Of a stretch of 54,757 nt of DNA, positions 11,703 through 19,232 are shown one piece after another; position 1 is the first letter of the stretch; every line of letters begins with the position of its first letter. A program made the position numbers and the translations under genes. Source of the stretch: Thraustochytrium sp. TN22 (Eukaryota > Sar > Bigyra > Thraustochytrida > Thraustochytriidae); contig JABLUY010000247.1 of the NCBI GenBank assembly GCA_013306675.1, positions 1 to 54,757 of the forward strand. The letters are read 5' to 3'. The notes beneath the pieces are model-generated. The model saw nothing but the letters and a program-made list of their open reading frames with translations. It was not told where the DNA came from and did no database searches.

Positions 11703-13589
11703 TTAGAGCTTGGCAGGAGCGGCAGACTCGCAAACGATGCGCATCTCCTCAAGAGCGGCCTCCATGTTGGCAGTGAAGCGCGGGGCCCACTTTTGGTCCG
11801 GGTGGCGCGAGGTGACGGTAAAGCGGAGCTTCTCCTTGAGCACGGAGTAGCCGATGCCGAGGCCATGCGGGACGACCTCACCAAAGCCCCAGCCGTCCAT
11901 GAGCTCGCCGGCGAGGCCCGAGGTAGAGAGCGCCCAGGTGGAGGAGCGCACAAAACCGGGATCGGAGTAGATCTCGGCGGACTCACCGTCGCGCATCATC
12001 GCCTTGAGGCCGGTGAAGTGGCGGTCGCAACCCTGGGCGGCGCTGGCCTTCTTGGTGTAGGCAGAGTGCGCGGTGGTGGCGGCGCGCAGGAGGTCGAGGC
12101 ACTTGGCCGGCGAGACGTCGGCGGCGGACATGGCCTTGCAAAAGGCGAGGGACTCGGAGGTGACGGAGCGCGTGACCTCGGTGCGGCCGTGCAGGTATGT
12201 GCGCGTCTGCGTGGACTCGTAGGTGCCGCGGCAGCAACCAAAGGTCTTGTAGTAGGCGTACTGGATGGCGAGCTGCGCAAAGGCGTCCGGAGAGCACTTG
12301 AAGGACTTGATCTTGGAGCTGCCGTAGCCGCGGTACATGCAGACGGACATCTCCTTGGTGGCGAGCCACGCGTCAAAAGTGGCCTCGGCCTCGGCAATGG
12401 CAGCGCGTGCGGCGGGCGAGAGCGAGAACAGCACGGGCTCCGGCTCGGGCAGGATCGAGTTGCTGAAGTTGTGGCCCAGCACGACCTCGGGCGCGTCCTG
12501 GAAGACGCGGTCCAGCACGTAGTTAACGAGGCGCGTGGTGGTCATGCCGTCCATCATGGCGTGCTCGCCGACGTAGCCTCCCTTGCCGTTCTCAAAGAAG
12601 ACAAACTGCATGGACTTGTCCCACCAGCGGTTACGGCCGTTGCCGGCGAGGAGCGCCAGGCCCACCTCCTCGCGCGTGGTCGGGCTCCAGTCCTCGAGGT
12701 TGACGCAGAGCACGGCCGAGTCGATGCGCTCCAGGCTGGTCGCGTTGAGCGCGCCGTCCGACTCGGGAGCCAGCTCCGTCAGCAGCAGGCGCTTGGCCGC
12801 CCACTTGTCGCGGTCCTCGGCCGTGAGCACGCCCACCGGCGCGTCGTCCGTGCCCTCGCGGTCCGCCATGTCCTTGACGCGCTGCAGCTGGTAGTGCAGG
12901 TCGTCCACGCCGAGGCCCGCCGCGTCGAAGGTGAAGAAGCGGTTCTTGCGCGCAACCACGATGTGCGTGAAGACGTCCGGCGCGTAGGTGCGCACAAAGT
13001 CCATGCCGTCCTCGCCCGGGAGCCGCGACGCGTTGAACATGAACTTGTACTGCGTGTTGGACCAGGGCTTCTCCTTGCCCGTGTCGGGCGTCAGCGCGCC
13101 GCTCACCACCTGGTCGCGGAAGGCCAGCGCATGGAACACGAAGCGCGCGGCGCGGCGCGTCTGCGACGCCATGCCGCTCGCCAGCTCGTCCGCGAACTGC
13201 AGGTAGTACGTCACGTTCCACACCACGCTGTCGCGGTACGCCAGGTACGCCATCTCGTTCCACATCTTGATGAACCACGAGCTGTCCTTGCGCTCCTCCT
13301 TGAGCGCCAGCAGCCGCTTCTGCAGCGTCTCCGCCAGCCCGCCCTTCTTGGCGAACTCGCGCACCTTCCGCTCGGTCTCCTTGAACTCCTCCTCCGTCAC
13401 GTGCGGCTTGGCGCTCTTCAGAAACAGCTCCACCGTGTGCTCCAGCTCCGGCACCGGCAGCCGCGGCACCTCCGCCTGCCGCGCGTACAGCGGCTGCGAC
13501 TTGGGCTCCATGTCCGCGCCCTTCGCGAAGTCCGCGCCGTGGTCGCGGAACAGCGCCTTCTCGTACCCCACCATCTTGGACGCCTTCAT
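11703..13589 (-). CDS. CRAT: Carnitine O-acetyltransferase, peroxisomal PTS1
   Basis: Choline/carnitine acyltransferase family enzyme that exchanges short acyl groups between CoA and carnitine, letting acetyl units from fatty-acid breakdown leave the peroxisome. From ATG 13589 the protein has 628 residues, the usual length. The catalytic histidine is in GEHAMMDG (His343, codon 12561-12563). Other family landmarks are KPWSNTQYKFMFNASRLPG, the SSKIKSF block and TRTYLHGRTE near the carnitine site. It ends in Ala-Lys-Leu, a canonical type 1 peroxisomal signal also found at the end of animal and yeast acetyltransferases. The frame stays open upstream to about 14036 but has no ATG there and is Arg/Ala-rich, so 13589 is preferred. 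A mitochondrial isoform from another start is possible but unsupported. Acetyl versus octanoyl preference cannot be read from sequence alone. Confidence 0.93.
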   Translation of the reverse strand: MKASKMVGYEKALFRDHGADFAKGADMEPKSQPLYARQAEVPRLPVPELEHTVELFLKSAKPHVTEEEFKETERKVREFAKKGGLAETLQKRLLALKEERKDSSWFIKMWNEMAYLAYRDSVVWNVTYYLQFADELASGMASQTRRAARFVFHALAFRDQVVSGALTPDTGKEKPWSNTQYKFMFNASRLPGEDGMDFVRTYAPDVFTHIVVARKNRFFTFDAAGLGVDDLHYQLQRVKDMADREGTDDAPVGVLTAEDRDKWAAKRLLLTELAPESDGALNATSLERIDSAVLCVNLEDWSPTTREEVGLALLAGNGRNRWWDKSMQFVFFENGKGGYVGEHAMMDGMTTTRLVNYVLDRVFQDAPEVVLGHNFSNSILPEPEPVLFSLSPAARAAIAEAEATFDAWLATKEMSVCMYRGYGSSKIKSFKCSPDAFAQLAIQYAYYKTFGCCRGTYESTQTRTYLHGRTEVTRSVTSESLAFCKAMSAADVSPAKCLDLLRAATTAHSAYTKKASAAQGCDRHFTGLKAMMRDGESAEIYSDPGFVRSSTWALSTSGLAGELMDGWGFGEVVPHGLGIGYSVLKEKLRFTVTSRHPDQKWAPRFTANMEAALEEMRIVCESAAPAKL

Positions 13590-14537
13590 CCTCGCGTCCT
13601 GCTCGCCTCCCTCTCTCTCGTTCGCGCTCTGCTGCCTGCCTGCCTGCCTGCCTGCCGCTCGGTCCTCCCGCGCCGTCCGACGCCGCCCGGCCGCCAGTCC
13701 GCCCGCCGCGGGGGCCGCCGCCGCCGCCGCCGCCGCCCGCGCCGCGAGCGCCGCGCGCCGCCGCCGCCGCCGCCCGCGCCGCGCCTGCCGCCGCCGCCTG
13801 CTCGCCGCGCGCTCCAATTCGACTTTGATTCGTGAAATGCCTTGCACGCCGCCGCCCGCGAACGCGGCGACCGCGCCGCCGGGGCGACTCGGACTCGGCG
13901 TCTTGCTTGGAGCAGGCCTCGCCAGGACCGCCTGGATTAGATAAGACGTTAGCGCCGCCTCGGGCGCGGCGAGCGCCTGCAGCGCGCCGCGCAGGAGCCC
14001 AGGCGCGGCTGCGGCGCCCGTGGACGAGGCGTGCACGCTCTCTCTCGGTTTTTACGGCGGTGACCTCGTGCTTGTGCTCGGGCGAGAGCCGCAGGGCGCC
14101 GCAGGCGGGGTCCGAGCCCTGCTCGTGCACAGAGAGGACAGGATGCTGGGCGGGGCCTGGGCGACGCTTTGCGGCAGCCTGCTGCGAAGCTTGCCTCCCT
14201 GGCGCTGGCCGCGGGAGCAGGCCAGTGGCAGGCTGGCCTGAGACGCTGGGTCGACGCAGGCCAGGGCGCGGGGGACGTGCTGTTGGTACCAAGCTCAGGC
14301 TTGACAAGAACTTGAAGATGACGAAGGCAGGCTGGCTGGCTGGCTGGAGAACGGGAAAGGTCGGGATGACAGCGATGACACGCGACGATGACGCGGGAGC
14401 AAAGACAGGCGTGGGCAGTCCATGCAGCAGTGGGCAGCAAAAGTCTCTCACAGGCGCAAGATCAATTTCCTTTTCTATGCCATGTTGTTGGCCGCGGGTG
14501 CTTTTCCTTGTCTTCGTTTTTTTTTTTTTTCCTAAAT
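13590..14537. promoter_or_regulatory. Region between the CRAT start and the RGG gene 3' end
   Basis: No gene is supported. The CRAT-proximal part has a CT-rich stretch, a CTGC tetranucleotide run (about 13631-13656) and GCC-rich tracts, and probably carries the CRAT promoter on the minus strand. Further out there are GGCT repeats (about 14333-14345). A T-run near 14517-14530 close to the RGG gene end may belong to its 3' UTR. Confidence 0.4.
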
Positions 14538-15917
14538 TCAGGGCGTGGCCGGAAGGCTCTGCGAGAGCGACTGCTCCTTAGAGACGTCACGCTGGCGAAC
14601 CCACTGCTTGTTTGCCGCGGCAGGGGCGGCCCCGCCACGGCCACGGCCGCGGGAGAGGTAGCCGCCGCCGCTACCGCCGCGGAAGCCGCCGCGGAAGCCG
14701 CCACGGAAGCCGCCGCGGTAGCCGCCGCCTTGGTAACCACCACCGCCGCCACGGTACGAACCGCCGCGGAAGCCGCCGGCACCGCGAAAGGACGCGCCTC
14801 CCCGCGCGGCTCCCGCGCCAAAGGCTCCGGCGCCAAAGGCCGGCTTATCGGCCTCCCCGGCCTCGTCCTGGCCCTCGCCGTCGCCGTGGCCGTCGCCGTC
14901 GCCGTGGCCCTCTTCGCCGTCGCCGTGGCCCTCTTCGCCGTGGCCCTCGGCGCCCTCCTCAAAGTCTTGGTTGCCGTCTTGGGCCTCGTCCTCGCCCTGA
15001 TTCTTGACGAAAGTGCGGTTTGCGAAGCGCGCGCCGCCGCGGCCGCCACGGCCGCCGCGGCCGCGCATGCTGGCCTCGAAGCGACTTGTGGCTTGCTGCC
15101 CAAAGCCGCCTGGCACAACGGGCGTGGCTGGCTGTGATCCAATAATGCTGGACATGACCTCATCCGCAGCGCTGGCGCCCTCGCCGCCGCCGCCATTCGA
15201 GGCGCCCTCGTCGAAGCGCGACCAGGTGATGGCGCCGCGGCCAATGACCGCCATCCGGCTCTGGCCGGCCGAAGACGCCGCGCCCTCCGCCGCGGCGGCC
15301 TGCGTTTCCTCCTCCTCCTTGGGCTGCGGCGCGGTCGGGTCCTTGGCCGCGCGGAAGGCCGCAAAGTCGCCCGGCGCCGCACTCTTGAGGTACTCCAGGT
15401 ACAGCCTTGCGAGCGGCGTGAGGCGGGGCTCAGCATCCTCGCCACCGCGGCCGGCCCCGCTGTCGTCCGCGCCGTCGCCGGCGTCGCGGCCCGCCGCCTC
15501 CAGCGGCCGCTTGCGACCGCGGTCCGTGAACGGGATGAAGGACTTGCCGCGCTCCACCTCCTTCTCCAGCTGCTGTTTCTCGCGCTCCAGCGTGGCCATC
15601 TTCTCGCGCATCACCGCGAGCTCCTCTGCCGCCGTCGGCCCCACCTGCAGCGTCTCCTTGAGCGCCTCCGTGAGCCACTCGCACAGCGCGTCCACGTAAC
15701 CTCCCTCCGTCACCTCTGCGAGCGCGCTGGCCACGTCGCCCATCTTCATGTGGTTGTTCACCATCACGAACACATACTCCACCAGCGTCTCGTCCGCGTC
15801 CTCGCCCGACAGCTCCTGCACCTTGCCGCGCACGCGCGCCGACAGCGCCTCGCTCGTGCCCGCATCCACCTCGCGATCCTGCGGCAGCGCGAACTCGCGC
15901 CACGCGCCCTCCGCCAT
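14538..15917 (-). CDS. PWI-like (Nab2/ZC3H14-type) RNA-binding protein with RGG tail
   Basis: Predicted 459-residue RNA-binding protein. Residues about 10-85 resemble the helical PWI-like N-terminal domain of Nab2/ZC3H14, with the pattern of a short helix followed by ETLVEYVFVMVNNHMK and CEWLTEALKETL. A charged helix at about 88-115 could be a coiled coil, and a basic RGRKRPLE patch could be a nuclear signal. Then come a low-complexity linker, a Gly/Asp/Glu/His-rich acidic repeat (about 309-359), and an RGG/FRGG/YRGG tail (about 360-440) of the kind that binds RNA and is arginine-methylated. Family members normally carry CCCH zinc fingers; none is visible here. The frame extends upstream as an Ala-rich tract without an ATG, so ATG 15917 is used. 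A role in mRNA export or poly(A) control is inference. Confidence 0.7.
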   Translation of the reverse strand: MAEGAWREFALPQDREVDAGTSEALSARVRGKVQELSGEDADETLVEYVFVMVNNHMKMGDVASALAEVTEGGYVDALCEWLTEALKETLQVGPTAAEELAVMREKMATLEREKQQLEKEVERGKSFIPFTDRGRKRPLEAAGRDAGDGADDSGAGRGGEDAEPRLTPLARLYLEYLKSAAPGDFAAFRAAKDPTAPQPKEEEETQAAAAEGAASSAGQSRMAVIGRGAITWSRFDEGASNGGGGEGASAADEVMSSIIGSQPATPVVPGGFGQQATSRFEASMRGRGGRGGRGGARFANRTFVKNQGEDEAQDGNQDFEEGAEGHGEEGHGDGEEGHGDGDGHGDGEGQDEAGEADKPAFGAGAFGAGAARGGASFRGAGGFRGGSYRGGGGGYQGGGYRGGFRGGFRGGFRGGSGGGYLSRGRGRGGAAPAAANKQWVRQRDVSKEQSLSQSLPATP

Positions 15918-17092
15918 CGCGCCGCGCCGCGCCTCTGCCGCCTCTGCCGCCGCCCGCGCCGCCGCCGCCGCCGCCTCTGCCGCCGCCGCCGCCGCCGCCG
16001 CGCGCGCAGCCACGGGCTCTGCCGCCGGAGTCTGGTCTCCTCTTCTTCTCCTCCTCCTCCTCCTTCTTGGACCTCTCCTTTCCTTTCTCCTGCGCCAACG
16101 ACTTGGACGAGCTCGACCGCGACCGGGACCACCGCCACCCGCACGCCTCGGACCCGAGGGCGAGGGCCGGGCCGGCCAGGCGATTCTGGCTGAGAAGGCG
16201 AAGACGCTTCAGATCGCATGCACGAGGAAGAAGAAGAGCGCAAGCTCCGTGCATTCGCGGTGAGTTTGATGTACTTGGGAATGATCGACTGCCTCTGCGA
16301 TGCGGCGCGATGCGGCTGCGACCGCCGGGTGCTCCGCCTGCATGTTCACGGTGTCGAGCAGCCTGAGCCGAGAGCACGCCACGCTCACGTCACAGTACGC
16401 TGCACAGCGGCACCGACTGCTCCCGACGTCAACTTCGTCTCATGCCAGGCGGCGCTCTTGCTGCTCTTCCCTGACACCCCCTGCAATAAGCCCTTCGTGC
16501 TCACGCCTCCGCCCACCTGCTCGCTCGTCTCCGAGCCTGACCGTGACTGACAAGACAACGTCGCCGCTCTCGCCGTCGCCCTCGCCGTGCAGCTCCTCGA
16601 AGCTGGTCCCGTCCTCCGCAAACCGCTTGGGCAGGCTCGACTCGGACACGCAAAACCAGCCCGGCCAGACCCGGACGTCGAGGCCACGCTCCACGCGGCG
16701 CTGGCGCAGCAGCGCGCCGCCGAGGCCGAGCCCGAGCGCGAGGAAGCGCCGCGAAGAAGGCGAGGAGCGGAGGCCGCCGCAGAGCAGGAGCAGGCCGCGG
16801 AGCCTGGCCGCAGAAGGAGACGAACGCGGCAAAGGCGCGGCAAAGGCGCAACGCCGGTCGGCGGCCCCGGCTGCGGCGCGGCGACGGCGGCGGCGCGGCG
16901 CGGCGGCGGCGCGCGGAGCGCGGCTCGCGGCGGCCAGCCCGCGCCCGGCCGCGCGCAGGGCGGCTGAGCGAGCGAGCGAGCGAGCGGCAGGCGGGATCCA
17001 TCCAGCTGGCCGGCGAGGCCTGCGCGACGAGCAGACGCACGCGACCGAGCGCGCGGAGAACTCGGGCGAGGCTGGACGCGCGGCCGAGCGCC
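15918..17092. promoter_or_regulatory. Divergent promoter region between the RGG gene and the M20 gene
   Basis: The two flanking genes point away from each other, so this 1.2 kb should hold both promoters. It is GC-rich with GCC and GAGC repeats. A consensus-like GTGAGT sits at 16259. A minus-strand stretch at about 16550-16700 has strikingly coding-like third positions, but no ATG-started frame could be assigned; it is reported as a finding and not annotated as a gene. Confidence 0.4.
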
Positions 17093-18427
17093 ATGCGCGC
17101 GGCAGGCACGCTGCGGCGCGCAGGCATGCAGGCGCGGCGATCGCGCGTCGCGCAGGCGACGGCGACCTCGCAGCGGAGGTGGGCTGGCGTGGACCCGGAG
17201 ATCACGCGGCGCGTGCGCGACGAGTGGGAGGATGTGCGCAAGGACCTGCACATGCATCCGGAGATCGGGCTGGAGGAGGAGCGCACGTCGGCGTTGGTGG
17301 CCGAAAAGCTAAAGTCGTTTGGGCTGGAGGACATCCGCACGGGCGTGGGCGGCACCGGCGTGGTGGCCTCGCTCAAGGGCACGCAGGCCGTGGCCGAGGA
17401 CGACCCGGTGGGGGAACGCGCGCTGGGGCTGCGCGCCGACATGGACTGTCTGCCCATGGATGAGGCGAACGACTTCGCGCACAGGTCGCGCACGCCGGGG
17501 AAATTCCACGGCTGCGGCCACGACGGCCACACCACGATCCTGCTGGCCACGGCCGAGTATCTCACGTCGCGCAAGGACACCTTCGCAGGCACGGTGCGCT
17601 TCATCTTCCAGCCGGCCGAGGAGAACTACGGCGGCGCACGCCTCATGATTGACGACGGCATGCTCTTCTCGCACTCGCACTGCGACGAGATCTACGGCAT
17701 TCACAACTGGCCGTACCCTGAGGTCCCGCCGGGCCACATCTCGGTGCGCGGCGGGCCCATCATGGCCAGCGCTGACGAGTTCCGCATCATCATCAAGGGC
17801 GAGGGCGGTCATGCCGCCATGCCGCACCTGACCGTGGACCCCATCACCATCGGCGCGCAGCTCGTCACGGCGCTGCAGACCGTCGTCTCGCGCGGCGGGG
17901 ACCCCATCCATCCTGTCGTGCTCAGCGTCACGCGCTTCTCCGCCGGCTCCGCCTACAACGTCATTCCGAGCACCGCCACGCTCTGCGGCACGGTGCGCAC
18001 ATTCCGCGAGGAGGACCGCTCGCGCGTGCAGGCACAGCTCGAGCGCATGGCGCAGAGCGTCTGCATGGCCTCGGACGCCACCGCCACTGTACATTACTAC
18101 CGCGGCTACCCGGCCACCGTCAACTCCAAGGAGCACGCCGAGTATGCGCGCCAAGCAGCCGAGCTCGCCTTTGGTTCCGACTACGTGCTCACCGAGTGCG
18201 AGCCTTCGCTCGCCGCCGAGGACTTCTCCTACATGCTCGACCAGGTCGGCGGCGCCTACGCCTGGGTCGGCGCCAACTCGCCCGGCATGCTCCACGAGAG
18301 CAACTTTGATTTTGACGACGCCATCATCGCGCCCACCGTCCAGTACTTTGCCAACCTCGTCCGCCTACGTCTCGCCGTCCCTGACGTCGGCGACGATGGC
18401 CAGGAGCTCCTCCGCCCGCCTTCATGA
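17093..18427 (+). CDS. M20 family metal-dependent amidohydrolase (hippurate/IAA-amino acid hydrolase-like)
   Basis: A 444-residue peptidase M20D-type hydrolase that would cleave N-acyl amino acids or related amides with two metal ions. Visible signatures are RADMDCLPMDE (metal and general-base region), HGCGHDGHT with Cys141, PAEENYGGAR with the catalytic and ligand Glu pair, HNWPYPEVPPG, the dimer-domain GHAAMPH and the C-terminal LAAEDFSYM. Length and domain order (catalytic, dimerisation insert, catalytic) are normal. The first 30 residues are Arg/Ala/Ser-rich with no acidic residue, typical of a mitochondrial presequence; location is therefore inferred as mitochondrial. ATG 17093 has a purine-poor context but no better in-frame ATG exists. 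The exact substrate (hippurate, auxin conjugate, N-acyl amino acid) cannot be told from sequence. Confidence 0.92.
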   Translation: MRAAGTLRRAGMQARRSRVAQATATSQRRWAGVDPEITRRVRDEWEDVRKDLHMHPEIGLEEERTSALVAEKLKSFGLEDIRTGVGGTGVVASLKGTQAVAEDDPVGERALGLRADMDCLPMDEANDFAHRSRTPGKFHGCGHDGHTTILLATAEYLTSRKDTFAGTVRFIFQPAEENYGGARLMIDDGMLFSHSHCDEIYGIHNWPYPEVPPGHISVRGGPIMASADEFRIIIKGEGGHAAMPHLTVDPITIGAQLVTALQTVVSRGGDPIHPVVLSVTRFSAGSAYNVIPSTATLCGTVRTFREEDRSRVQAQLERMAQSVCMASDATATVHYYRGYPATVNSKEHAEYARQAAELAFGSDYVLTECEPSLAAEDFSYMLDQVGGAYAWVGANSPGMLHESNFDFDDAIIAPTVQYFANLVRLRLAVPDVGDDGQELLRPPS

Positions 18428-18871
18428 TGATGATGATGATGACGATGATGATGTAACGACAGCAAAGGAATTGCAGCCGTTTCTGGCTCCGCCGAATTGC
18501 TACGCGCGACGACGAGGTCAATTTCTTGCCGACCGTCCTTCCGCTTCTGACCCCCCCCACAGATGTCTGTCTGCCTGTAAGCAAGCCCAGTCAGTCGCAG
18601 CTCGGATTTGGCGCCTTTTATCGCATTCAGCACGTGCCAAGCCCCGTGCAGAAGCTCCCGTGGTCGTTCAACGGGCTAGGCTAGCTCCAAGCCCTGATCA
18701 AGCTGATCTCACTGATCTCGGAATCTTAGAGCTAGCTCTCCAGGCGCTAACGTTAGGCCAAGCTCACTGCTTGCAAGCCGCGTCGGCCCGGAGCTCACCG
18801 CTGGCGTAGCTCCCGACTCGAGCTCGGGCCCGGGCCCGACCCAGCCTCAGAGCCCGGGTGGGTCTAAGGAC

Positions 18872-18980
18872 CAGCCCGAGCCCGAGCCCGAGCCCGAGCC
18901 CTGGCCCGAGCCCGAGCTCGAGCCCGAGCCCGAGCCCGAGCTCGAGCTCGAGCCCGAGTCCGAGTCCGAGTCCGAGTTCG
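18872..18980. repeat. GAGCCC hexanucleotide repeat
   Basis: An imperfect array of GAGCCC units with GAGCTC and GAGTCC variants. It lies about 250 bp upstream of the ATG at 19233 and probably falls in promoter or 5' UTR sequence. Confidence 0.85.
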
Positions 18981-19068
18981 CGCAGTTGGACCGGTGTCCG
19001 CGGCGACCGTATCATAGACAAGCTCAGGCCGCGCCGCCGCGGCAAAAAGCTAACGCGGCGGCGGGCGC

Positions 19069-19169
19069 GCGGCGCGGCGGCGGCGGCGGCAGCGGCGGCG
19101 GCGGCGGCGGCGGCGGCGGCAGCGGCAGCGGCAGCGGCAGCGGCAGCGGCAGCGGCAGCGGCAGTCGCA

Positions 19170-19223
<54 letters not shown>

Positions 19224-19230
19224 CGCGGCG
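19069..19230. repeat. GGC trinucleotide-rich tract
   Basis: An almost pure GGC array with GGCAGC variants ends immediately before ATG 19233. It would encode poly-Ala if translated from a non-ATG start, but is more likely 5' UTR. Confidence 0.8.
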
Positions 19231-19232
19231 CC

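Larger units (their letters stand above)
18428..19232. promoter_or_regulatory. Intergenic region with hexanucleotide and GGC repeats
   Basis: No gene is supported. It begins with an ATG/ATGATG run after the M20 stop, holds the 12-base word TAACGTTAGGCC at 18748-18759, then a GAGCCC hexanucleotide array (about 18872-18980) and a GGC-rich array (about 19069-19230) directly before the next ATG. The frame runs open through the arrays from a GTG but translates only to Ser-Pro and poly-Ala. Confidence 0.5.

Noticed and set aside
11793-13835. Plus-strand open frame of 680 codons opposite the CRAT gene
   Set aside because: Antisense shadow of a clear carnitine acyltransferase; no domain and biased composition.
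16218-16550. Plus-strand ATG frame of 110 codons in the divergent promoter
   Set aside because: A protein-like start (MHEEEEERKLRAFAVSLMYL) made it tempting, but it loses character after about 35 codons and third positions are unbiased; a GTGAGT at 16259 could be chance.
16300-17463. Plus-strand open frame of 387 codons overlapping the M20 start
   Set aside because: Out of frame with the M20 enzyme, Arg/Ala/Ser-rich and without domain signals.
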